Part shown: positions 42,950 through 52,539 of the stretch, one piece after another
Position numbering within the stretch: position 1 is the stretch's first letter
How the letters are laid out: each line of letters opens with the position of its first letter
Assembly: GCA_963730535.1 (NCBI GenBank)
Contig: CAVSRU010000014.1
Location: 62,001 to 126,000, forward strand
Direction of reading: 5' to 3'
From: DASSUW01 sp963730535
Lineage (GTDB): Bacteria; Actinomycetota; Thermoleophilia; Solirubrobacterales; Solirubrobacteraceae
DNA: 64,000 nt
The notes under the pieces: generated by a model
What the model was told of the DNA's origin: nothing
Seen by the model: the letters and a program-made list of their open reading frames with translations, nothing else
Database searches by the model: none
Made by a program: the position numbers and the translations under genes

Positions 42950-44056
42950 GACAGCGCCTCGACCCCGGGGAGCGGCTTGCCCTCCACCAGCTCGAGCGAC
43001 GCACCGCCGCCGGTCGAGAGGTGGGTCACGTCGTCGGCGAGCCCGAACGAGGCGAGCGCCGCCGCCGAGTCGCCGCCGCCGACCACCGTCGTGCCGTCGC
43101 TCGCCGCCACCGCTTCGGCCACCGCGCGCGTGCCGGCCGCGAACGGCTCGAGCTCGAAGGCCCCCATCGGGCCGTTCCAGAACACCGTGCCCGCGGCCCG
43201 CACCGTCTCGGCGTACTGCTCGGCGGTGCGGGGGCCGATGTCGAGGCCCATCCACTCGTCGGGCACGTCGACCCCTTCGAGCTCGAGCACCTCGGTGTCG
43301 GCGCTGAACTCGCGGCCGAGCACGAGGTCCTCGGGGAGCCGCAGCTTGTCGCTGCCGAGCACGCGCCGGGCCGGCTCGATGCCCTCCTCCTCGCACAGCG
43401 ACGCGCCGACCGAGTGCCCCTGGGCGGCGAAGAACGGGAAGCACATCGCGCCGCCGACCAGGACCTCGTCGGCGCGCTCGAGGAACGCCTCCAGCACGCC
43501 GATCTTGTCGGTCACCTTGGCCCCGCCGACGACCGCCACCAGCGGCCGCTTCGGATCCTCGAGGATCCCGCGCAGCGTCGCCACCTCGCGCTCGAGCAGC
43601 CGCCCCGCGGCGCTCGGCAGTAGGTGGGCGACCGCCTCGGTCGAGGAGTGCGCCCGGTGGGCGGCGCCGAACGCATCGTTGACGTACGCGTCGGCGAGCG
43701 CCGCGTAGCGCTTGGCCAGCTCGGGGTCGTTCTTCGTCTCGCCCTTCTCGTAGCGGACGTTCTCCAGCATCACCACGTCGCCGTCGGGCACGTGCTCGAG
43801 GTCCTCGGCCAGGAGCACCTCGGTCCCCAGGATGTCGGAGAGCCGCTCCGCCGTCGGCCGCAGCGAGAGCTCGGGCTCGCGGTCCTTGGGACGGCCGAGA
43901 TGCGCGGCCAGCACGAGCCGCGCGCCGCGCTCCCGCAGCTCCTTCAGGGTCGGCAGCGCCGCCCGGATGCGGGCGTCGTCGGTGATCCGCCCGTTGTCGA
44001 GCGGCACATTGAAGTCGACCCGGACGAGGACGCGCTTGCCCTCCACGTCGAGGTCG

Positions 44057-44070
<14 letters not shown>
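42946..44070 (-). CDS. pgk: phosphoglycerate kinase
   Basis: 374 residues, slightly shorter than the usual 385-400. VLVRVDFNVPLDNGRITDD, AHLGRPKDREPELSL, MLENVRYEKGETKND, VAVVGGAKVTDKIGVLEAF and TVVGGGDSAAALASFG with HLSTGGGASLELVEGKPLPG near the end are all canonical. GTG at 44070 overlaps the gap stop by 14 bp. Confidence 0.96.
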
Positions 44071-45076
<1,006 letters not shown>

Positions 45077-45111
45077 GTCAGCGTTCTCCCTGGGATCTGG
45101 TATGCGGCTTA

Positions 45112-45135
45112 CTCACCCTCGCAAGCTCGGGTGAG
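45112..45135 (-). promoter_or_regulatory. hairpin in the rapZ-gap intergenic region
   Basis: CTCACCC and GGGTGAG arms (7 bp) around a 10-nt loop, 36 nt before the gap ATG and 24 nt after the rapZ stop. No T-run follows, so partial termination or mRNA stabilisation of the gap operon seems likelier than a full terminator. Confidence 0.4.
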
Positions 45136-45158
45136 CGCCTTAGATAGCCGCGCGAAGG

Positions 45159-46073
45159 CTACCCGGCTCGCCGCAGCGGCACCCGGTCGACGTCACGGTG
45201 CTGCACGTCGACGAAATACGGCTCGCGGTCCCGGAAGGCGTTCGAGAGGTGCTCGGCGATGGCGACGGAGCGATGGCGGCCGCCCGTGCAGCCGATCGCG
45301 ATCACGAGATGCGCCTTGCCCTCGGCGACGTACTGCGGGAGCAGGTACTCGAGCAGCGGCATGACGCGCTCGTAGAACTCCTCCAGCCGCCCGTCGCGCG
45401 CGATGTACTCGACGACGCGCTGGTCGAAGCCGGTGAGTGGCCTCAGATCGGCCTCGTAGTGCGGATTCGGGAGGAAGCGCACGTCGAACGCGAGGTCGGC
45501 GTCGCGCGGCGGGCCGTGCTTGTGGCCGAACGACGTGAAGGTGACGGCGAGGCTGTGGGGCGCCTCGCGCTCGAGCAGCTCGTCGGCCACCTTCCGGCGC
45601 AGCCCGGCGGAGCTGAGGCCGCTGGTGTCGATGCAGGTGTCGGCGCGCGCCTTGACCGGAGCCAGCAGCTCCATCTCGGCGCGTACGCCGTCGGCCACCG
45701 TGCCGTGCGGGGCGAGCGGGTGGCGCCGGCGCGTCTCCTTGTAGCGGGTGAGCAGCGTCTGCTCGTCGGCCTCCAGGAACAGCACGCGGTGCACGACGCC
45801 GGCCTCGTCGAGCTGGTCGATCACGCCGGCCAGGGCGGACAGGTACTCGCCCCCGCGCGAGTCGGAGACCACGGCGGCGCGCTCGACCTTGGAGCCCGGG
45901 TGGCGGAACAGCTCGGCCAGCGAGCGGATCATCTCGGCCGGCAGGTTGTCGACGCAGAAGTAGCCGGCGTCCTCGAACACGTTCATGGCGGACGACTTCC
46001 CCGCCCCGGACAGGCCGGAGATGATCACGAAGTCCACCAGGTGCGACGGCCCGCGGCCGTTGGCTGAGCTCAT
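45159..46073 (-). CDS. rapZ: RapZ/YvcJ-family nucleotide-binding protein
   Basis: 304 residues: P-loop FVIISGLSGAGKSSAMNVFE, GYFCVDNLPAEMI, RRHPLAP, AVTFTSFGHKHGPPRDADL, VRFLPNPHYEADLRPLTG and the C-terminal IAIGCTGGRHRSVAIAEHL. In E. coli the family controls GlmS via small RNAs; in actinobacteria its role is less clear. ATG overlaps the uvrC stop (ATGA). The usual next genes, yvcK and whiA, are not here. Confidence 0.95.
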   Translation of the reverse strand: MSSANGRGPSHLVDFVIISGLSGAGKSSAMNVFEDAGYFCVDNLPAEMIRSLAELFRHPGSKVERAAVVSDSRGGEYLSALAGVIDQLDEAGVVHRVLFLEADEQTLLTRYKETRRRHPLAPHGTVADGVRAEMELLAPVKARADTCIDTSGLSSAGLRRKVADELLEREAPHSLAVTFTSFGHKHGPPRDADLAFDVRFLPNPHYEADLRPLTGFDQRVVEYIARDGRLEEFYERVMPLLEYLLPQYVAEGKAHLVIAIGCTGGRHRSVAIAEHLSNAFRDREPYFVDVQHRDVDRVPLRRAG

Positions 46074-47963
46074 CGTCCGGTCCGGTTGAGGTGAGCGTAC
46101 AGGTCGCGGGCGACCTTCTGTGGCAGTCCGGGCACCCGCTCGAGCTCCTCGCGGCCGGCGGCCAGGACCGCGTCGGGAGAGCCGAAGTGCTTGAGCAGCG
46201 CCCGCTTGCGGGCGGGGCCGATGCCCGGCAGGTCGTCCATGATCGACTCGGTCATCGCCCGGTCGCGGCGCTGCCGGTGGTGCGTGATCGCGAAGCGGTG
46301 CGCCTCGTCGCGCACGCGCTGGAGCAGCTGGAGCTCGGGCGTGTCGTGCGCGAGCACCACCGGCGTCGACGTGCCGGGCAGGAAGACCTCCTCGATCCGC
46401 TTGGCCAGCGAGATCACGGTCGCGCCGCGCTCGCGGAAGCCCTGGAGCGGCTCGAGGCCGGCCGCGAGCTGCCCCTTGCCGCCGTCGATGACCACGACGT
46501 TGGGGAGCGCGCCGAACGACGGGTCGCGCTCGGAGTCGTACGGCGAGCGCTCCGCCTGCTTCTCCCACTGCGCGTAGCGGCGCGCCAGCACCTCGGCCAT
46601 CGCGCCGTAATCATCGCCGGGGTCGACCTCGCGGATGTTGAAACGCCGATAATCGGACTTCTTCGGCGCGCCGCCCTCGAACACCACCATCGACGCCGTC
46701 GTGTGCGTCCCGCCGAGGTGGGAGATGTCGAAGCACTCGACGCGCACCGGCAGGGTGTCGAGCCCGAGCGCCCGCTGGAGGCCGGCGAGCGCCTCCACAC
46801 GCTGCTGGCGGCGGCGCTCGGCCTTGAGCTTCTCCTGGTCGAGCGCGAGCCGCGCGTTGCGCTCGGCGAGCTCGAGGATGCGGCGCTTGCCGCCGCGCTC
46901 GGCGGCGCGGATCTCGACCGGCCCGCCGCGGCGCTCGGCGAGGATCTGCTCGAGGATCTCGAGCTCGGAGCCGTCGGCCAGGATGCCCTGCACGACGATC
47001 AGCGACGGGATCGAGAGCGCGGTCGCGTAGTACTGGAGCAGGAACTCCTCGGCGACGATCGCGGGCGGGTGCTCGCCCTCGTTCTCGAGGTAGAACGACT
47101 GGCGGTCCGACAGCACGCCGTCGCGGACCTGGAAGACCTGCGCGTTGGCCTCGGTGCCCTCGACGGCGACTGCCACCGCGTCGTAGGTCCCCGCGCCCTC
47201 GTTGGCCACCCGCTGGCGCTCGAGCAGCGCCCGCACGGCCTGGAGCCGGTTGCGGTCGAGCGCGGCGGCCTCGTAGTCCTGCTCGCCGGCGTGGAAGTGC
47301 ATGCGCTGCTCGAGGTCGCGCTCGATCTGCCGGAAGCGGCCGCTGAGGAACGTCATCACGCCGTCGACCCCGCGCCGGTACTCCTCCTTGGACACGTAGC
47401 CGACGCAGGGCGCCCCGCAGCGCTTGATGTAGTAGTCCAGGCACGGCGAGCCGGAGTGCCGGCCGGGCTCCGACGCCCTCGCAGGAGCGCAGCAGGAAGA
47501 TCTTGCCGAGCAGGTCGAGCGTGCCGCGCACGCGCTTGGCGCTCGAGTACGGGCCGAAGTACGCGCGGTCGCGCCTGTGGCGCTCGCGCGTGAAGTAGAC
47601 GCGCGGGAAGTCCTCGTCGAGGCTGATCGCGATGTAGGGGTACGACTTGTCGTCGCGCAGCCGGATGTTGAAGCGCGGCTTGTACTGCTTGATGAAGTTC
47701 TGCTCGGTGAGCAGGGCCTCGGCCTCGGTCGCGGTGACGAGCGACTCGATGTGGTCGACCTCGTCGATCAGCGCCCGCGTGCCGTAGAGCGTCGGGTTGG
47801 AGAAGTGGCTGGCGACCCGCTTGCGGATCGACTTCGCCTTACCGACGTAGACGATGCGCCCGCGGGCGTCGCGGAACAGGTACACGCCGGGCTGGTCCGG
47901 GAGGCTCCTGCGCTGCTCGGCGAGCCGCGCCGCGCGGTCCTGCTGTGGGGCCTCGATCGCCAT
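46070..47963 (-). CDS. uvrC: UvrABC excinuclease subunit UvrC (frameshifted)
   Basis: Nucleotide excision repair nuclease. N-terminal GIY-YIG domain (LPDQPGVYLFRDARGRIVYV; GKAKSIRKRVASHF), UVR domain (QIERDLEQRMHFHAGEQDYE), RNase H-like C-terminal nuclease (VECFDISHLGGTHTTASMVV; NVVVIDGGKGQLAAG) and terminal HhH (LPGIGPARKRALLKHFG). The reading frame breaks after LLRSCEGV: removing one G near 47470-47471 restores EPGRHSGSPCLDYYIKRCGA, the normal sequence. Since uvrC is conserved and everything else is intact, a sequencing or assembly error is likelier than loss. About 630 residues when corrected. Confidence 0.92.
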
Positions 47964-47977
47964 GGGGTCTGCTTCCG

Positions 47978-47987
47978 AGGGTAGCCT
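47978..47987. promoter_or_regulatory. overlapping divergent -10 elements AGGGTAGCCT
   Basis: Minus-strand TACCCT (14 nt before the uvrC ATG) and plus-strand TAGCCT (8 nt before the threonine aldolase GTG) share the central TA. Only 32 bp separates the two start codons, so one site probably serves both genes. Confidence 0.5.
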
Positions 47988-47995
47988 GCCCGCCG

Positions 47996-49018
47996 GTGGT
48001 CAACCTCTATTCGGACACGCAGACGCGCCCGACGCCGGCCATGCGCCGCGCGATGGCGGAGGCAGAGGTGGGCGACGAGCAGTCGTTCGCCGACCCGACG
48101 GTGATCGCGCTCTGCGAGCGGGTCGCCGAGCTGCTGGGGTTCGAGGCGGCCGTCTTCCTGCCCACCGGCACGATGTGCAACGCGATCTCGTTCCGGCTCC
48201 ACGTGCGGCCGGGCGGCGACGAGGTCGTGCTCCACCGGACCTCGCACCCGGTGATCGCCGAGGCGGGCGGGCCGGCGGCGATCTCGGGCGCGGTGCTGAA
48301 CCCGGTCGAGGGGCCGGGCGGGATGTTCGACGCCGAGACGTTGCGGGGCGCGCTGCGGCCGCCCGGCGATCGCTACACGCCGCGCTCGCGGCTGGTGTCG
48401 TTGGAGCAGACGACGAACATCGCCGGCGGTCGCGTGTGGCCGCTGGAGCAGATGCGGGAGGTGCTGGACGTCGCGCGCGGCGCCGGGATGCGCGCGCACC
48501 TCGACGGGGCGCGGCTGATGAACGCCGTCGTCGCGTCCGGCGTGAGCGCCGCCGAGTGGGCGAGCCCGTTCGACACCGCGTGGCTGGACTTCACGAAGGG
48601 CCTGGGCGCGCCGGTGGGCGCGGTGCTGGCCGCGTCACAGGAGCTGATCGACGAGGCGTGGCGCTACAAGCAGATGTGGGGCGGCGCGATGCGCCAGGCC
48701 GGGATCGTCGCGGCCGCCGGGATCTACGCGCTCGACCACAACGTCGAGCGGCTGGCCGAGGACCACGAGAACGCGCGGGAGCTGGCGGAGGGCCTCGCGT
48801 CGCTGCCGGGCGTGGAGCTCGACCCGGCGCTGGTGGAGACGAACATCGTCGTCTTCCGCGTCCCGCGGGCTCCCGAGTTCTGCGCGGGGCTGGAGGCCGC
48901 GGGGGTGAAGATGCTGGCGCTCGACGACCGGCGCGTGCGGGCGGTCACGCACCTCGACGTGGACCGCACCGGGATCGATCGCGCACTGGCTACCGCGCGC
49001 TCCGTGCTCGGCTCCTAG
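47996..49018 (+). CDS. low-specificity threonine aldolase family (PLP) enzyme
   Basis: 340 residues, fold-type I PLP enzyme. NLYSDTQTRPTPAMRRAMAE at the N-terminus, FLPTGTMCNAIS, HLDGARLMNAVVASG and the PLP lysine in WLDFTKGLGAPVGAV match L-threonine/beta-hydroxy amino acid aldolases, which cleave threonine to glycine and acetaldehyde. GTG at 47996 is supported by TAGCCT 8 nt upstream. Divergent from uvrC. Confidence 0.9.
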   Translation: MVNLYSDTQTRPTPAMRRAMAEAEVGDEQSFADPTVIALCERVAELLGFEAAVFLPTGTMCNAISFRLHVRPGGDEVVLHRTSHPVIAEAGGPAAISGAVLNPVEGPGGMFDAETLRGALRPPGDRYTPRSRLVSLEQTTNIAGGRVWPLEQMREVLDVARGAGMRAHLDGARLMNAVVASGVSAAEWASPFDTAWLDFTKGLGAPVGAVLAASQELIDEAWRYKQMWGGAMRQAGIVAAAGIYALDHNVERLAEDHENARELAEGLASLPGVELDPALVETNIVVFRVPRAPEFCAGLEAAGVKMLALDDRRVRAVTHLDVDRTGIDRALATARSVLGS

Positions 49019-49603
49019 CTAGTCACCCGCGAGCCGGCTGGCCTCGAACAGCATGACGCCGATGCCGGCCTCGACCACGGGCTCTTGCTTCGCGTTCTTG
49101 CCGATCCGCTGGGCGGCGGCCGCCTCGATCTTCTCCGCCTCGGCCACCAGCTTCTCGCAGGCCTTGGAGAGCTGCGCGAACCCCTTCTCGTCGAGCTTGA
49201 CGATCTTCCGGGCCAGCCTGGCGTCCGCCCGGTCGAAGCCACCGGCGGCGGCCGACGCGCGGGCGTAGGCGAGGATCGTGTCGAGGTCGCCGCCCGCCGC
49301 CGCCTGCTTCGCGACCGGCCGGGCGTCGGCCCAGCCGTCCTCCGTGGCGCGAGGGCGCTTCTTGGAGCGGTAGTGGTGCTCGACGGCTCCGCGCACGCGC
49401 GTCTCGTCGACGAGCTCCACGAGGCCGTACTCCTGGAGCGTGCGGACGTGGTAGGCGACCGTGCCGAGGGTGGCGCCGAGCCAACCGGAGAGCTGGTTCG
49501 GCGAGGCCTTTCGCTCGTCCAGCATCGCGAGGATGCGGACGCGCAGCGGATGGCTCATCGCCTTCACGTACCGAGGATCGTCGACGCTTTTGATCGGCTT
49601 CAT
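49019..49603 (-). CDS. ArsR-like winged-helix transcriptional regulator
   Basis: 194 residues. N-terminal winged helix: YVKAMSHPLRVRILAMLDER, ASPNQLSGWLGATLGTVAYH and VRTLQEYGLVELVDETRVRG, typical of ArsR/HTH_20 regulators. The C-terminal 110 residues are helical and Ala/Lys/Glu-rich (KIVKLDEKGFAQLSKACEKL), perhaps for dimerisation. No metal-binding cysteines. It ends against the aldolase stop, tail to tail. Target unknown. Confidence 0.85.
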   Translation of the reverse strand: MKPIKSVDDPRYVKAMSHPLRVRILAMLDERKASPNQLSGWLGATLGTVAYHVRTLQEYGLVELVDETRVRGAVEHHYRSKKRPRATEDGWADARPVAKQAAAGGDLDTILAYARASAAAGGFDRADARLARKIVKLDEKGFAQLSKACEKLVAEAEKIEAAAAQRIGKNAKQEPVVEAGIGVMLFEASRLAGD

Positions 49604-49689
49604 CGCTGAACCAACACGCTCCCTCCACCGGTGGTCACGCGCTCATCCTGGCGCGTAGACCACGCTGCTGACCTTGACCTATTGTGACC

Positions 49690-50667
49690 TCACGACGGCT
49701 GACCCCCGCGTGTGGTTGGCGCCATCTTGTCAGGATGCGAACCAGATAGGTGTCGTGACCTCCGAATTGCCTCCCACTCGATCGGGTCGCCGGTCGAGGG
49801 CACCGCGGCGCCGAGCTCGGTGAGCACTGAGGCGAGCGCCTCGCGGCGCACGGCTCCGTAGCTGAGGACGTGGGAGACGACGCCGCCGAAGGTGAACGTC
49901 TCCGGCGGCTCGCACAGCGCGTCGATGAACGCGTCGTCCCACGCAGCGCGGTCGCGGATGCGCCGGACGAGGCGGGCGAAGGCGCGGGCGGCGCGCTCGA
50001 ACCGCTCGGTGAGGGCAGGCGCCGAGCGCTGCGGCTGGGGCGCCGGGTGCCCGGCCATCGCGGCGACCCAGACCTCGAGCGTGTAGACGAGGCGCTCCGC
50101 CATCACGGCCGCGCTCGCCTCCTCGCCCTCGAACCAGACGGCGACGAAGCCCGGCCTGACCGGCCGCTCGAGGGCCTCGGGCGGGAGGGTGGCGGCGGCG
50201 GCGAGCAGCTCGCGCACGCGGTCGAGGTGGTGGCCGACCATGCGGTCGGTGAGGTCGTTGCCCGGAGTCGGCTCCCGCGCGCCGGGGACGAGGAGGCTGG
50301 CCGGCGGGTGGAAGTGGATGCCGTTGCCGCCTTCGATCTCGATCGGCGTGCCGGAGGGTGCGAACGTCGTAGGCGGCATGCCGTAGGCGCGGGCGAAGGC
50401 GCGCGAGAACGCGGCGAGGGAGCCGTAGCCGGCGGTGGTCGCGGCCTCTGAGGGCGTGGCGGCGCGGCTGCGGAGCTGCCACGCGGCGCGCTCGAGCAGC
50501 AGCCGGCGCCGGAGCGCGACCGGCGACTCGCCGGTGGCGGCGGCGAGCCTGCGGTCGAGGTGGTCGCGCGAGAAGTGCGCGCGCTCGGCCAGCGCGCGGC
50601 CGTCGGTGCCCGGCTCGTCGAGCGAGTCGAGCACGAGATCGATCAGCTCGCGCAGGCGGTCGGCCAT
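49690..50667 (-). CDS. AraC-type HTH regulator with DinB-like C-terminal domain
   Basis: 325 residues. AraC helix-turn-helix pair at the N-terminus: HFSRDHLDRRLAAATGESPV and ATTAGYGSLAAFSRAFARAY, ending MPPTTF. The C-terminal two thirds (DRMVGHHLDRVRELLAAAAT; VVSHVLSYGAVRREALASVL) has the four-helix pattern and spaced histidines of DinB/YfiT-like metal-binding proteins. A regulator whose sensor is a DinB fold is inferred. Divergent from the PNPOx gene. Confidence 0.82.
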   Translation of the reverse strand: MADRLRELIDLVLDSLDEPGTDGRALAERAHFSRDHLDRRLAAATGESPVALRRRLLLERAAWQLRSRAATPSEAATTAGYGSLAAFSRAFARAYGMPPTTFAPSGTPIEIEGGNGIHFHPPASLLVPGAREPTPGNDLTDRMVGHHLDRVRELLAAAATLPPEALERPVRPGFVAVWFEGEEASAAVMAERLVYTLEVWVAAMAGHPAPQPQRSAPALTERFERAARAFARLVRRIRDRAAWDDAFIDALCEPPETFTFGGVVSHVLSYGAVRREALASVLTELGAAVPSTGDPIEWEAIRRSRHLSGSHPDKMAPTTRGGQPS

Positions 50668-50741
50668 GCCTACATCGTCGCGCTTGATCGGATTCGACCT
50701 TTCGCTGGAAGCGGTGCGCCCGGCGCGTCAGCGTGTGCGGC

Positions 50742-51212
50742 ATGCCCAGCTGGACCGACTTCGAGGCCGCCGCGCCCGCGCTCGCCGAGCGGGTGCGGAG
50801 CCGGCTCGACGCCCACGTGCACAAGACGCTCGCGACCGTCCGCCGCGACGGCTCTCCACGCATCTCCGGCACCGAGACTTCGTTCGCCCAGGGCGAGCTG
50901 TGGATCGGCTCGATGTGGGACGCCATGAAGGCGCGCGACCTCCGGCGCGATCCCCGGTTCGCCCTGCACAGCGGATCCGACGATCCGCCGGGCTGGAGCG
51001 GCGATGCCAAGCTCGCCGGCGTGGTCGAGGAGATCACCGATCCGGAGCGCGTGCGCGAGATCAACGGGAGCAACGCGCCGCCCGGGCCCTCGCACCTCTT
51101 CCGGCTCGACCTGCACGAGGTGTCGGTGGTCGGCCTGCACGAGTCCGGCCGGTCGCTGGTGATCGAGGTCTGGACGCCCTCGCGCGGCGTACGGACGATC
51201 GAGCGCGCGTGA
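50742..51212 (+). CDS. pyridoxamine 5'-phosphate oxidase-like FMN/F420-binding protein
   Basis: 156 residues, split-barrel flavin-binding family. VHKTLATVRRDGSPRISGTE (phosphate-binding strand), LWIGSMWDAMKARDLRRDPR and FALHSGSDDPPGWSGDAKLA are typical; the ending SLVIEVWTPSRG fits. Cofactor (FMN or F420) and substrate are not determined. GTG at 50733 is an alternative start. Confidence 0.82.
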   Translation: MPSWTDFEAAAPALAERVRSRLDAHVHKTLATVRRDGSPRISGTETSFAQGELWIGSMWDAMKARDLRRDPRFALHSGSDDPPGWSGDAKLAGVVEEITDPERVREINGSNAPPGPSHLFRLDLHEVSVVGLHESGRSLVIEVWTPSRGVRTIERA

Positions 51213-51243
51213 CCGAGCGGCATGCGGGCGAACGTCAACGGAC

Positions 51244-52539
51244 TCATTCCACAAGGCGGACCGTGAGGGCTCCGGAGCTCGCCGGCTCTCCGGCGCCCGC
51301 CAGCAGGGCGAGGATGCGGGCGACGTAGCCGCGGGTCTCCGGGTAGGGCGGGATGCACATGCAGCCGGCGACTGCGCCGGGGCCGGCGTTGTAGGCCGCG
51401 AGGGCGAGCGGGACGGATGCGAACTGGCGCAGGAGGTCGCGCATCAGATGGGCCTGGGCGTCGATCGCCTCGACCGCGTCGAACGGGTTGCCGAGGCCCA
51501 TCGCCCGCGCGGTGCCGGGCATGAACTGCGCGATCCCCTGCGCGCCCGCCGGGCTGCGCGCGAACGGGTTGAAGTTGCTCTCCACGTAGATCTGGGCGGC
51601 GAGCAGTGCAGCGGAGACGTTCCAGCGCTGAGCCGCTCGCGCGAGGACGGGCGCGTAGCGCTCGGGGACGAAGGCGGGGAGGCCGGTGCGGCGGATCCCG
51701 TCGCCGCCCGTGCGGTGGACGGTCGACCCGGCGTTCAACGCGAAGCCGAAGTGCCAGGGCTCCCACGGGTAGCGCCGGACGAAGTGGAAGCGGCCGGCGT
51801 TGCTCGCGAGCCAGGCGTAGGCGCTGCTCGGCCCGAGGTCGAGCTCGGTGGCGAGGCGGTGCAGCGACCTCCCCGGCGGAGCGACCCAGCGTGGGTCGGG
51901 CCGCTGGCGGAACAGCGCCGCCTGCTCGGCGTCGGAGCGGTAGGCGCTCGTGATCAACAGCGTCACGCCGTCGGCCCGTGCCGCGCGCTCCATGCGGTCG
52001 AAGGCGAGCGCGACGTCGGGCCGCATCGGCTTGCCCTGCCGGTATGCCAGCGGGCCGTCGTAGCCGCCGCCGGCGGCCGCCGGGTCGAGCAGCGACGGCG
52101 CCACCTCGGCCTCGGCGGCGACCTCCACCGCGGTCCGCCGGCGCGCCGCGTTGCGGCGGACCTCGACGATCGCCCTGACGCCGACGCGGATCCGGACGGG
52201 CGCGAAGCTGTCGGCGTCCGGGAAGCGAACCGCAGACTCGGCGGCTCCGTTCGCGCCGGCGACGCGGACGGCGGCTTCGCGCGCGAGCTCCAGGTAGGCG
52301 GCGTGGCCGAGGTGGCGTGGGTTGGGACGCCCCTCGACGGCGGGCGGCTCGAACAGCCGCGGCGTCGCGGCGTGCATCGCCCGTGCCCCGGCCAGCGCCG
52401 CCAGGTCGGCGGCGCGCTGCGCGGCCGCCTCGCGGGCCACACCGCGCGCCGCCGAGCCGAGGACGAGGACGCCGACGAGCACCGCCGCCATCGCCCCGAC
52501 GAGCAGCACCGACGCCTGCCCACCCGGCCTCGCCCTCAT
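51244..52539 (-). CDS. TadG-like/VanY carboxypeptidase/lytic transglycosylase fusion protein
   Basis: 431 residues in three parts. Residues 1-150: TadG-type pseudopilin start (GGQASVLLVGAMAAVLVGVL helix, then REAAAQRAADLAALAGARAM). Residues 155-270: D,D-carboxypeptidase of VanY type with ITSAYRSDAEQAALF, zinc ligands His227 and Asp234 in SLHRLATELDLG, and the WEPWHFGF histidine 263. Residues 290-395: soluble lytic transglycosylase with catalytic Glu320 in AAQIYVESNFNPFARS, GAQGIAQFMPGTARAMGL and LALAAYNAGPGAV. Expected to sit in the membrane facing outward and to open peptidoglycan for the neighbouring Tad-like apparatus. ATG overlaps the upstream stop (ATGA). Confidence 0.85.
   Translation of the reverse strand: MRARPGGQASVLLVGAMAAVLVGVLVLGSAARGVAREAAAQRAADLAALAGARAMHAATPRLFEPPAVEGRPNPRHLGHAAYLELAREAAVRVAGANGAAESAVRFPDADSFAPVRIRVGVRAIVEVRRNAARRRTAVEVAAEAEVAPSLLDPAAAGGGYDGPLAYRQGKPMRPDVALAFDRMERAARADGVTLLITSAYRSDAEQAALFRQRPDPRWVAPPGRSLHRLATELDLGPSSAYAWLASNAGRFHFVRRYPWEPWHFGFALNAGSTVHRTGGDGIRRTGLPAFVPERYAPVLARAAQRWNVSAALLAAQIYVESNFNPFARSPAGAQGIAQFMPGTARAMGLGNPFDAVEAIDAQAHLMRDLLRQFASVPLALAAYNAGPGAVAGCMCIPPYPETRGYVARILALLAGAGEPASSGALTVRLVE

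Noticed and set aside
45112..45135. Riboswitch upstream of gap
   Set aside because: Only a single 7-bp hairpin is visible in an 82-bp gap; there is no room or conserved core for a known riboswitch.
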